From JAENVU01 sp046598395 (GTDB lineage Bacteria > Actinomycetota > Acidimicrobiia > IMCC26256 > JAENVU01): a stretch of 27,742 bases of DNA. Below, piece after piece: positions 1 to 6,820 of the stretch. The stretch covers positions 1-27,742 of the forward strand of contig JBKJIQ010000029.1 of assembly GCA_046598395.1 (NCBI GenBank). Direction: 5' to 3'. The notes under the pieces are model-generated. The model made no database searches and was not told the origin of the DNA. It was given only the letters and a program-made list of their open reading frames with translations. Numbering within the stretch: the first letter of the stretch is position 1; each line of letters opens with the position of its first letter. The position numbers and the translations under genes were made by a program.

Positions 1-79
1 GATGGTCTCACCTGCGTGCGATGATCGTGATGCCTCCCACTGCTTCCCCCGGAGTATTCGCAGTTCCTGGAGGTTTACG

Positions 80-502
80 ATGTCGGTTGATGAACGCACT
101 CGCCACGAGATGTACTCGGGCCTCGAAGAGAAGCTCGGCACGTCAGTTGCCGACGCCTTGATGGCTCACCTGCCGCCCACCGGTTGGGCCGATGTTGCGC
201 GCACCCACGACGTGGATGTGCTGCGGGGCGAGATGGTTGCGGGCCTGGACAGTCTGCGTGCTGAGCTGGTCGCGGGCCTGGACAGTCTGCGTGCTGAGAT
301 GGTCGCGCTGGGTGCCGGTGTGCGTGCTGAGATGGTCGCGCGGGGCGACGGTGTGCGGGGCGACATGCTCGCCCTGGAGGAACGGATCGGTCTCCGCCTC
401 GACGCCCGAATGGCCTCCGAAACGAACCGACTCTTGCTGCTCCTCATTCCGACGATGACGACAATCGTCGGGCTCGCCTTTGCCGCGGCCAAGCTCTCGT
501 AG
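80..502 (+). CDS. Small coiled-coil protein with C-terminal membrane anchor
   Basis: A 140-residue protein of unknown function. It has a conserved-looking N-terminal segment (residues 1-45, beginning MSVDERTRHEMY), then five 11-residue repeats at residues 51-105 of the type EMVAGLDSLRA, then one hydrophobic helix at about 117-137 (LLLLLIPTMTTIVGLAFAA). The pattern predicts a right-handed hendecad coiled coil tethered to the membrane by its C-terminus. I chose the ATG at 80 rather than an earlier in-frame start because GGAGG lies at 69-73, six bases upstream, and the protein family I recall from Acidimicrobiia begins at this MSVDERTRHE motif. It is convergent with the radical SAM gene, leaving nine bases between stops. 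The charged, Gly/Ala-rich repeats vary in the last copies. No catalytic motif is visible. Gene call sure; function unknown. Confidence 0.8.
   Translation: MSVDERTRHEMYSGLEEKLGTSVADALMAHLPPTGWADVARTHDVDVLRGEMVAGLDSLRAELVAGLDSLRAEMVALGAGVRAEMVARGDGVRGDMLALEERIGLRLDARMASETNRLLLLLIPTMTTIVGLAFAAAKLS
230..394 (+). repeat. 33-base in-frame tandem repeat (five copies, decaying)
   Basis: Five consecutive 33-base units encode the 11-residue repeats of the coiled-coil protein: 230-262, 263-295, 296-328, 329-361 and 362-394. The first two units are nearly identical at DNA level, and later ones diverge progressively. This looks like recent tandem duplication within the gene, with copy number free to change in whole-codon steps. 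Confidence 0.85.
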
Positions 503-511
503 CTGAGCTGG

Positions 512-1783
512 TCAGATCGAGCGAAGTTGGGCTGAGGTTGGTTCGGCACAGCAGAACCAAGACTCGGAAAGGCGGGGCGCGTCGGCCACGCGGGAGACGT
601 CGATCGGATCGAGGTCCACGAGCGCACGCAACGCGTTGAACACGTCGCCGGGCGGGTCATCCGCGCCCGCCTCCACGATTGCGGCAAACGACCGCTGGAG
701 ATCATCGATCGGGGACGCCCACGGATAGGAGAGCCTCTCGGCGTCCCATGCGCCTAACGCCGCGATGCGCCCGAGGAGCAGCGAACCTTCCGGTACGAGC
801 AGCCGGATCGAATACTGGACCGGATCGACATTGCCCACGAGGTCATGCGCGTCCACGAACTCCAAGATGGCGCGGATGTCCTCGACTGTCGACCACGGTG
901 TGAAGGGCAGCCACGTGGGACGCGGCTCGATGCCCGCGGCGCGCAGGATCTCGATTGCTCGCGCGCCGTCGGTGGCGGTGTGGCCTTTGTCGAGCTCGAC
1001 GAGGGTCTCGTCGTTCACCGATTCGAACGCGCTAATGACGAAGCGGCATCCGGAGTCCGCCATCGTGGGCCAGAGATCTGCGTGGCGCAGAATGTGCTCC
1101 ACCTTCACGGTGCAGTCGAAGGTGATGTTCGGGTACGCGTCATGGACCGCCGCCACCACCCGGCGGGCGTGATGAACTCCATTGAAGAAGTCGGGATCAC
1201 CGAACGTCACGTGGCGTGCACCGGCGCGTACTTGCGCGTTCACATCCGCGAGGACCGTCTCGATGGCGGTGATGCGTATGCGGCCGTCGTAGACCACGGG
1301 CACGGGACAATGGCGGCATCGGTGGGCGCAGCCTTGGGATGCCTCCACGTAGGCGATCGGGAAGCGCAGGCCGTCGCGCAAGAGATGCGCGTACTGGTCC
1401 GGTGGGGCGAGCAGATCGCGGGCCGGGATCGACGCGGCGACGGTGATGGTCGGATCATCTTCCACCCACCGCACGACCTCGGAGACCGGGTCTCGACCCA
1501 CGAGCGCGTCAGCGATATCGCCACACATCCCGGCGTAGAGGCCGTAACACGCGAGCGGCCGATCGATGCGGTCGGCGATTTGGTGGGCGAGCCGGGCTGC
1601 CGTGTGCATCGGGACCGAGATCGCCACCCGGTCCGCCCACGTGACGAGTTCCGGCGACCAGTCGTCGAGCGCGAGATCGATCACCCGTACGTCGTGGCCG
1701 CGGGCGCGCAGCGCTCCCGCGGGCGCGGCGATGCCGAGCGGTTGATGTCCGAGTTCGTAGGTGGAGATGAGGAGGACGTTCAT
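512..1783 (-). CDS. Radical SAM protein of the CUAEP/CCAEP-tail type
   Basis: A 423-residue radical SAM enzyme. The N-terminal ~130 residues resemble a cobalamin-binding-like Rossmann domain (start MNVLLISTYELGHQPLG) but have no DxHxxG motif. The radical SAM core follows, with the [4Fe-4S]-binding CxxxCxxC at C152, C156 and C159 (GCAHRCRHCPVP). The extreme C-terminus reads WFCCAEPTSAQL, with C411-C412. I recognise this as the tail of a family annotated as CUAEP/CCAEP-tail radical SAM (seleno)proteins, in which some members carry selenocysteine at the second position. Here both are ordinary Cys (TGC at 551-553, TGT at 548-550 on the minus strand), so it is the non-selenium form. The substrate is unknown. 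It sits 21 bases downstream of the ATP-grasp gene on the same strand, so the two are probably co-transcribed. The ATG at 1783 has only a weak GGA ribosome site. Confidence 0.88.
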   Translation of the reverse strand: MNVLLISTYELGHQPLGIAAPAGALRARGHDVRVIDLALDDWSPELVTWADRVAISVPMHTAARLAHQIADRIDRPLACYGLYAGMCGDIADALVGRDPVSEVVRWVEDDPTITVAASIPARDLLAPPDQYAHLLRDGLRFPIAYVEASQGCAHRCRHCPVPVVYDGRIRITAIETVLADVNAQVRAGARHVTFGDPDFFNGVHHARRVVAAVHDAYPNITFDCTVKVEHILRHADLWPTMADSGCRFVISAFESVNDETLVELDKGHTATDGARAIEILRAAGIEPRPTWLPFTPWSTVEDIRAILEFVDAHDLVGNVDPVQYSIRLLVPEGSLLLGRIAALGAWDAERLSYPWASPIDDLQRSFAAIVEAGADDPPGDVFNALRALVDLDPIDVSRVADAPRLSESWFCCAEPTSAQLRSI

Positions 1784-1804
1784 GGCGTCATCCGTTGCTC
1801 GCGA

Positions 1805-3013
1805 TCACTCGATAACGATATCGAGGGCATTCGCTCCGGCCCGGAGCGCGGCTTCGACGCTTGCCGGAGTCGCCGCCCGCGCAAACAGGAATCCGAGGTA
1901 GCGGTCGCCCTCTGGGAGCGGCAGCACCGGCGCGCCGATCGGGATCGTGAACTCGAGGCCGACGACGCCGGTGACCGCAAGGGCACGGTCCCGATGGTTG
2001 ACCGCGCGCAGTGTTCCGGCACGAGGAATCGGCAACATCATGACGCCCGACGCGGCGGGTGCTTGGTCGAGCCCGCCGCTGATCGGGTCCCCGTGGACCA
2101 ATCCGTGGAGGTCCATTCCGAGCGCGTGGCGCAGCACGACCTGCTCCAACGAGATGCCCGCACCGAACTGCAAGGTGCGCGCGCACAGACCGCCGATGGT
2201 GCGAGCCGCAACCTCGATCACCGTCAGCCGGTCACCCTCTGGTGTGTCGCGCTCGACGCGCACCTCCGCGTGGACCGGTCCCTCCGTCAGGCCAACTGCT
2301 GCGGCAGCCCGCCCGACGAGTTGTGCGATCTCGGCCTGGGTCGCCGCAGGGAGTCGCGAGGGGGTGACGTAGATCGTCTCTTCGAAGTACGGCCCCACGA
2401 GCGGATCGGGCTTGTCGAAGACCGCGAGCACCGTCAGCTCACCGGCGCGTAGCAAGGCTTCGACCGCGACCTCTTCGCCGGGAACGTAGTGCTCCACGAT
2501 GAGATCGTCGGCCCAGAACGTTCGGATCCGCGCCACCGCCGCCTCGTACTCGTCGGGAGTGTTGCACCGGATCACGCCCCGGCTGGCCGCGAGCCCGACC
2601 GGCTTCACCACACACGGATATCCCACACCGTCGGGTGACGTACCGAACGCGGGCTGGGGAACCTCGCCCGCGGCCAGGAGGGTGCGTAACGCCAGCTTGT
2701 TCCTGGTCGCCGCGACCGCGTCGACCGGATTGTGGGGGAATCCCAGGCGGTCCCCGGCGGTGGCCGCAGCCACCAGACCCTGATCGTCCACCGCCACCAC
2801 GGCATCCACTCCACGATCACGGTCCAACTGGTCAATCGCATCAGCCGCGGCAGCGGGGTCGGCCAGCGGGATCATCACCGCACGGTCGCCCGCGCCGAGC
2901 ACCGGAGCCTCCTCGGAACCGATCACGAGCTCCACTCCCAACGCCTTGGCGGCCCGTACGAAATCCGGAGCGCGATAGGTCGCGGTCGGTACGAGGAGAA
3001 GGACTCGGGGCAT
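1805..3013 (-). CDS. ATP-grasp domain protein (carboxylate-amine ligase-like)
   Basis: A 402-residue ATP-grasp protein. The N-terminal Rossmann-like domain opens with MPRVLLLVPTATYRAPDF, followed by an ATP-binding lysine strand (YPCVVKPVGLAASRGV, about residues 133-148), the EHYVPGEEVAVEAL strand, and the Mg-binding region ending VIEVAARTIGG. ATP-grasp enzymes activate a carboxylate as acyl-phosphate for attack by an amine or other nucleophile. The actual substrate cannot be read from the sequence. I place the start at 3013; longer in-frame extensions would run into the divergent nfuA gene. Gene order (ATP-grasp then CCAEP radical SAM, 21-base gap) suggests a two-step modification pathway. 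A CATGAT hexamer on the minus strand (3026-3021) lies seven bases before the start and could be the -10 of a leaderless transcript. Family assignment is firm, role inferred. Confidence 0.85.
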   Translation of the reverse strand: MPRVLLLVPTATYRAPDFVRAAKALGVELVIGSEEAPVLGAGDRAVMIPLADPAAAADAIDQLDRDRGVDAVVAVDDQGLVAAATAGDRLGFPHNPVDAVAATRNKLALRTLLAAGEVPQPAFGTSPDGVGYPCVVKPVGLAASRGVIRCNTPDEYEAAVARIRTFWADDLIVEHYVPGEEVAVEALLRAGELTVLAVFDKPDPLVGPYFEETIYVTPSRLPAATQAEIAQLVGRAAAAVGLTEGPVHAEVRVERDTPEGDRLTVIEVAARTIGGLCARTLQFGAGISLEQVVLRHALGMDLHGLVHGDPISGGLDQAPAASGVMMLPIPRAGTLRAVNHRDRALAVTGVVGLEFTIPIGAPVLPLPEGDRYLGFLFARAATPASVEAALRAGANALDIVIE

Positions 3014-3019
3014 CGGTCG

Positions 3020-3026
3020 TATCATG
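3020..3026. promoter_or_regulatory. Overlapping divergent -10 elements, nfuA and ATP-grasp
   Basis: Only 19 bases separate the two divergent start codons (3013 minus, 3033 plus). The plus strand has TATCAT at 3020-3025, seven bases before ATG 3033. The minus strand has CATGAT over 3026-3021, seven bases before ATG 3013. Both spacings fit transcription starting on the first base of the start codon. The plus-strand hexamer is the better match to TATAAT. No Shine-Dalgarno sequence is visible for either gene. This is inference from spacing only. Confidence 0.45.
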
Positions 3027-3032
3027 GTGCAG

Positions 3033-3656
3033 ATGAGCGAACTTGGCGTCCCTCTCCTCCACATCACCGACACCGCGCGTGACCGCGTGCTAGAGGTCCG
3101 AGCGGGAGAGCCCGAACCCGAAACGTTGTCGCTGTGGGTCGAGGTCACTGGGGTCACCGGCACCGCGTTCACCTACGACATGTACTTCCGCCGCACGGAT
3201 GAAGCCGGCGATTCCGACGTCGTGCAGCACGGCGACGACCTCTCGGTGGTTGTTCCCGAAGCGCACGTGGACCAGGTGCGCGGTTCCACCTTGGATCTGT
3301 CCGGTGGCGGGATGGTGCTCCAGAACCCGAACTCACCCCAGGCCGAGCCGATGGCACCGATGCCGGATCTTGACCTCGACGATCCCGTGGTGGCGAAGGT
3401 GGTCGAGGTCCTCGCGGTGCAAGTCAATCCGCAGATCGCGTCACACGGCGGTTTCGCCGAGCTCGTCGCGATCGAAGGAACCATTGCGTACCTGCGCATG
3501 GGCGGCGGTTGTCAGGGTTGCGGGATGGCGGCGGCCACGATGTCCCAAGGGATCGAGGTTGCGATCCTCGAGTCGGTACCCGAGATTGCCGAAGTAGTGG
3601 ATGTCACCGACCACGCCGGTGGCAGCAATCCCTACTACCAAGCCGCCAAGAAGTAG
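3033..3656 (+). CDS. nfuA: NfuA-type Fe-S cluster carrier (degenerate A-type plus NifU domain)
   Basis: A 207-residue two-domain protein. Residues 1-98 resemble an A-type (HesB/IscA) scaffold but contain no cysteine, as in the degenerate N-terminal domain of NfuA. Residues 113-195 form a NifU C-terminal domain with the cluster-binding CxxC at C160 and C163 (GGGCQGCGMAA). NfuA holds a [4Fe-4S] cluster at a dimer interface through these cysteines and delivers it to apo-enzymes. The upstream radical SAM enzyme and other cluster proteins of this region are plausible clients. I chose ATG 3033 over ATG 3024 because TATCAT ends seven bases before it, which suggests a leaderless mRNA, and because no ribosome site supports the longer form. 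It diverges from the ATP-grasp gene and converges on the DUF169-like gene across a long palindrome. Confidence 0.9.
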   Translation: MSELGVPLLHITDTARDRVLEVRAGEPEPETLSLWVEVTGVTGTAFTYDMYFRRTDEAGDSDVVQHGDDLSVVVPEAHVDQVRGSTLDLSGGGMVLQNPNSPQAEPMAPMPDLDLDDPVVAKVVEVLAVQVNPQIASHGGFAELVAIEGTIAYLRMGGGCQGCGMAAATMSQGIEVAILESVPEIAEVVDVTDHAGGSNPYYQAAKK

Positions 3657-3668
3657 GCGGCCCTTCGC

Positions 3669-3719
3669 CGAACTTGCGTCACTTTTCCACCGTCACGGTG
3701 GAAAAGTGACGCAAGTTCG
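3669..3719. repeat. Perfect 51-base palindrome between convergent genes
   Basis: Two 25-base arms (3669-3693 and 3695-3719) are exact reverse complements around a single central C at 3694. As RNA this folds into about 24 base pairs with a TCA loop. It lies between the stop codons of nfuA (3656) and the convergent DUF169-like gene (3728). It has no T-run after either arm, so it is not a textbook intrinsic terminator, but its position fits a bidirectional terminator. It could equally be a dispersed palindromic element. The arms are less GC-rich than the surroundings (several A/T runs). Confidence 0.8.
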
Positions 3720-3727
3720 AGGCTGGG

Positions 3728-4447
3728 TTACGCGAAGCGGAGAGCGTCTTCTCCTGCGTAACGGGCGACGGCGGTGTCGGCCACTGCATTGCGTTCGATC
3801 GACTCCACGACCTCGGTCACCTTGGCCGCCGGGATCGCACACGTCATCTCATTGGCCGACATCCCGGTCCGCACACGCGAGAGCGCGCAGCCCACGCTCG
3901 CGGCGACCTCACCCTGCTCCTTCGCGATTGCGACGATGTGACACTGCGGCTTGCCTTCGATGCGCAGCCCGGGAATCGCGTCGGACAGCACCATCAACTG
4001 TTTGCCGTTCACGCGCAGCAACACCACGCTCGGGTTCACGGGCGTCTCAGCCAACGGTCCGTAGGTGACAGCGCCCGGTACCTCGGTGACCACGGGAATC
4101 TGGGGGACCACGTCCATCGTGACCCATCCGGTCTCGAGGAGCGCGGCCACATCGCTGTTGCCCGCGACTTCATCGAGCGTGACGAAGCCGTGGGTGAGAC
4201 TGCCCACGGAGCAGTTGCCGTGATCCGCCTTCACCGTGGTGAAGGTGGACTCCGCTCCGTGGATCCAGAACGCGCAGCCGGCGGGGACGCGCCCGGTCCG
4301 TCCGTCGGCGAGCGCCTCGGGCATCGGGCGGTCGAACGGTGCGATACCCGGGAGTGGTGCCTCGGAGAACGTGATGGCGATCGGCGGTGCACTCAATGCG
4401 AGGGCACCCTGGAGGCGGGCGGCCAACTCGGACCAGTTCTGAGTCAT
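3728..4447 (-). CDS. DUF169-like protein
   Basis: A 239-residue protein that I tentatively place in DUF169 (COG2043), a family without an established reaction. The opening segment (LALSAPPIAITFSEAPLPG) and a central GNCSVGSLTHGF motif fit my memory of the family. Five cysteines (58, 79, 169, 187, 203), several next to Gly, could bind metal or a cluster, but no classic motif is present. No signal peptide or membrane segment is seen. The ATG at 4447 overlaps the stop codon of the upstream VOC gene by four bases (ATGA), indicating translational coupling. It is the last gene of the four-gene operon led by the SufR-like regulator, so its job is probably tied to the same stimulus. Gene call sure; family moderately sure; function unknown. 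Confidence 0.7.
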   Translation of the reverse strand: MTQNWSELAARLQGALALSAPPIAITFSEAPLPGIAPFDRPMPEALADGRTGRVPAGCAFWIHGAESTFTTVKADHGNCSVGSLTHGFVTLDEVAGNSDVAALLETGWVTMDVVPQIPVVTEVPGAVTYGPLAETPVNPSVVLLRVNGKQLMVLSDAIPGLRIEGKPQCHIVAIAKEQGEVAASVGCALSRVRTGMSANEMTCAIPAAKVTEVVESIERNAVADTAVARYAGEDALRFA

Positions 4448-4905
4448 CCAAATCTCTCGATCTCGGCGGGAAGGTCGAGAGGTTGTACCACGCCCTGGTG
4501 TTCGTACTCGCCCCACGCGGCGCGCGGCACCAAGTACATGATCTCGAACTCGTTGCCGTCGGGATCGTGGGCATAGATCGACTTCGACACGCCGTGATCG
4601 CTTTCACCGGTATAGGCACCGACGCGTTGCAACTCGTCTCGGGCCGCGGAGACGTCGTGTATCGACGGGACCTCCCACGCCAGGTGGTAGAGGCCCACGC
4701 GACCTCGGGCCGGAAGTGGAGCGTCGGGCCCGACCGAGAACAATCCGAGGTCGTGATGGTTCGAGGTGCCGCCGCAGCGCAAGAAGGCCGCGCCGGCCAT
4801 CTGTTGGACGACCTCGAAGCCCAAGACCTCTTGGTAGAAAGTGGCCGAGGCCGCGACATCGCGCACATACAGGACAGCGTGATTGAGACGTTGGACGGGG
4901 ATCAT
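4444..4905 (-). CDS. VOC-superfamily protein (glyoxalase/dioxygenase fold)
   Basis: A 153-residue vicinal-oxygen-chelate protein with two beta-alpha-beta-beta-beta modules. Motifs seen are RLNHAVLYVRDVAASATFYQ at the start, RVGLYHLAWEV in the middle and DPDGNEFEIMYL near the end. Candidate metal ligands are H9, H74 and E121, the usual His-His-Glu pattern of extradiol-dioxygenase-like members, so it probably binds a divalent metal such as Fe(II) or Mn(II). The substrate cannot be told. The ATG at 4905 overlaps the stop of the desulfurase homologue by four bases, and its own stop overlaps the next start by four. Both junctions indicate strict co-translation within the operon. It could be a single-module dioxygenase, a glyoxalase relative or a thiol-dependent isomerase. 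Confidence 0.85.
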   Translation of the reverse strand: MIPVQRLNHAVLYVRDVAASATFYQEVLGFEVVQQMAGAAFLRCGGTSNHHDLGLFSVGPDAPLPARGRVGLYHLAWEVPSIHDVSAARDELQRVGAYTGESDHGVSKSIYAHDPDGNEFEIMYLVPRAAWGEYEHQGVVQPLDLPAEIERFG

Positions 4906-6035
4906 GAGGTTCGTAACGCTCGCATTCGGTCGATGATTCCGGGCAGGATGGTGAGGAGATGGTCGATGTCCGCATCGGTGGTCGACCAGCCCACGCTCAC
5001 GCGCAACGCGTGGTCTGCGTTGGCGCCCATGGCCATGAGGACCGGCGACGGCTCCAATGACTCCGATGAGCACGCGGAACCCGAGTGAATCGCGATCCCG
5101 TGTTGGTCGAGCGCCAGCAGGATCGGTTCGGCCTCCACGCAATCGACTCCGAAGCACACGAGGTTGGGGAGGCGATCCGTGGGGTGTCCGTGAAAGGTGA
5201 GCCCGCTGATCGTGGCGGCGAGGCCGGTGCCGATGCGGTCGGTCTGGCGACGGGCGGCGGCGATTTCTTCCGGTTGGGTCGTCATGAGTTCGGTTGTCGC
5301 CGCGCCGAATCCGACGATGGCCGGCACATTTTCGATGCCAGCGCGCCGCGCCCGTTCCTGCGCGCCACCCACGATGAACGGTGGAATGCGCAGGCCCCGG
5401 CGGATCAGGAGTGCGCCCACGCCCAATGGTCCACCGTAGGTGTGCGCGGTCACGCTCATGAGGTCTGCGCCGACCGCCGCGAAGTCGATGGGTTCGTAGC
5501 CGATCGCAGCACTGGCATCGACGTGGACGAGTGCGCCCCGTTCGCGGGCCCGTGCGCAGATGTCGGCGACCGGCTGGAAGGTGCCGACTTCGTGGTTCGC
5601 GATTTGGATGGACACGAGCGCGGTGGTATCGGTGATCGCATCCAGCACTTCTCCGGCGCTGACCTGGCCGTAGTGGTCCACTCCCACGACCACGGTCTCC
5701 ATCGTCTCGCGCGCGCATGCATCCAGCACGCTGGAATGCTCGACCGCAGTAGTGACGATCCGGGTGCGGGTCAGGTCGCGTCGCACTGCTCCGTAGATGG
5801 CGGCGTTGACGGCCTCCGTGCCCCCCGAAGTCAAGACCACTTCACGCGGCCGAGCGCCCAGGAAGAACGCGACCTGTTCGCGTGCGGTCTCGATCGCGAC
5901 TCGGGTGACCCGCCCATCGGAATGCACTCTGCCGGGATCGCCGAAGTGGTCGCGAAGGAACGGCACCATGGCGGCGAACGCGACCGGCCGAAGTGGTGAA
6001 GCCGACGCGTGATCCAGGTAGACGCGGGGAGCCAC
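4902..6035 (-). CDS. Cysteine desulfurase homologue lacking the PLP lysine
   Basis: A 377-residue class-V aminotransferase-fold protein aligning end to end with IscS/NifS (YLDHASASPL, TSGGTEAVN, EHSSVLDAC, VHVDASAAIG, GGPLGVGALLIRR, HSGSACSSES). Several active-site residues are kept: H100, D173, H198 and the persulfide cysteine C322. The lysine that forms the PLP Schiff base, expected right after H198, is Thr199 (ACC, minus strand 5441-5439). The whole protein contains no lysine. It therefore cannot hold PLP in the usual way and may be a sulfur-binding or regulatory pseudo-enzyme, or may use PLP differently. Start is GTG 6035, eight bases after the regulator's stop; no better start exists and no clear ribosome site is seen. 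It overlaps the VOC gene by four bases. Confidence 0.88.
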   Translation of the reverse strand: MAPRVYLDHASASPLRPVAFAAMVPFLRDHFGDPGRVHSDGRVTRVAIETAREQVAFFLGARPREVVLTSGGTEAVNAAIYGAVRRDLTRTRIVTTAVEHSSVLDACARETMETVVVGVDHYGQVSAGEVLDAITDTTALVSIQIANHEVGTFQPVADICARARERGALVHVDASAAIGYEPIDFAAVGADLMSVTAHTYGGPLGVGALLIRRGLRIPPFIVGGAQERARRAGIENVPAIVGFGAATTELMTTQPEEIAAARRQTDRIGTGLAATISGLTFHGHPTDRLPNLVCFGVDCVEAEPILLALDQHGIAIHSGSACSSESLEPSPVLMAMGANADHALRVSVGWSTTDADIDHLLTILPGIIDRMRALRTS

Positions 6036-6043
6036 GGCTGGGT

Positions 6044-6763
6044 TCAGACGCGGGCGACGCAGTGATCGTCGCCGCCGGGTCGGCTGAGCTCGAAGTGCGG
6101 TTGGGTCTCGCCGTACAGGCCGGCCATGAGGCCGCGGATCATGCCGCGATCCACTGCACACACCACCTGAGGGAACTGGCGGGCTGCCTCACCGAAGGGG
6201 CAATGGTCATTCACGATCGTGAGTTCACTGCCGCGTGACTCGGCATGTGCCGCAAATCCGTGGGCGGTGAGCGCGTCGGCCACGGTCGCGAGTGCGGCCT
6301 TCACCGATCGATGACCCTCGGAGGGAGCAATGCGGCTCGCGAGGCTGCGGCCGTAGTCGAAGCCGACTTCTTCGGCGAGTCCCTCAGCCTGATCGGCCGG
6401 GAGCATCTGCAGCGCCCGTGCCAGCAAGGTGCCGAGCAGGTCGTCGCGGCGAGGCGGGAAGTTCAGCGAATGGTCGAGGTCAGACACCCGGTACTGCTTC
6501 GAGGGGCGGCCTGCCGCGCGCACGCCATCGGTCGGGGCCACGGCCACCTCGAGGTAGCCGCCGGCGGTGAGCTTTTCGAGGTGGTGGCGGGCCACATTGG
6601 GGTGGAGTTCGAAGCGTTGCGCCACCTCACCGGCGGTGATGCCGACGGTGGATTCGCGAATGACGAGATAGATGTCCCGACGGGTCGGATCGCCGAAGGC
6701 ACTGGTCACCGCGGTCACCGCCGCACTGAATTCGTCGGCGTCGAGCGGGAGCGGGGCAGCCAT
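6044..6763 (-). CDS. SufR-like winged-helix regulator with C-terminal Cys cluster
   Basis: A 239-residue ArsR/SufR-type regulator. A winged-helix DNA-binding domain covers about residues 11-100 (AFGDPTRRDIYLVI, then LHPNVARHHLEKLTAGGYL as recognition region, then GRPSKQYRVS). The C-terminal part has C188 (NDHCPFGEA), C202 (VVCAVDRGMI) and C235 (DDHCVARV), arranged like the three cluster-ligand cysteines of SufR proteins, which repress Fe-S assembly genes when holding a [4Fe-4S] cluster. It is the first gene of the operon with the desulfurase homologue and diverges from mrp, so it probably controls both and itself. The ATG at 6763 follows TAGAAT (6776-6771) by seven bases, suggesting a leaderless transcript. 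Assignment as Fe-S sensor is by resemblance, not proof. Confidence 0.82.
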   Translation of the reverse strand: MAAPLPLDADEFSAAVTAVTSAFGDPTRRDIYLVIRESTVGITAGEVAQRFELHPNVARHHLEKLTAGGYLEVAVAPTDGVRAAGRPSKQYRVSDLDHSLNFPPRRDDLLGTLLARALQMLPADQAEGLAEEVGFDYGRSLASRIAPSEGHRSVKAALATVADALTAHGFAAHAESRGSELTIVNDHCPFGEAARQFPQVVCAVDRGMIRGLMAGLYGETQPHFELSRPGGDDHCVARV

Positions 6764-6770
6764 GGTCGGT

Positions 6771-6776
6771 ATTCTA
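6771..6776 (-). promoter_or_regulatory. -10 element of sufR-like operon; nearby candidate operator
   Basis: On the minus strand TAGAAT lies seven bases before ATG 6763, fitting leaderless transcription of the regulator. Overlapping it is a short inverted repeat, CTAC at 6774-6777 and GTAG at 6786-6789, separated by eight bases. This is a possible operator for autoregulation and for the divergent mrp gene. The repeat is short and could be chance. Confidence 0.5.
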
Positions 6777-6820
6777 CCTATGTCCGTAGTGGAAATGCCC
6801 GCCCCGTCCCAGGAGTTCGA

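Noticed and set aside
548..553. Possible selenocysteine in the CUAEP tail
   Set aside because: The codons are TGC and TGT, both Cys. No in-frame TGA is read through and no SECIS-like structure is needed.
845..2452. Long open frame on the plus strand opposite the radical SAM and ATP-grasp genes
   Set aside because: It has no recognisable domain, is rich in Arg/Gly/Asp from GC-biased antisense codons, and covers two well-supported genes plus the gap between them.
5085..5999. 304-codon plus-strand open frame opposite the desulfurase homologue
   Set aside because: The composition is typical of antisense translation and it has no ribosome site or domain. The minus strand shows full-length IscS homology.
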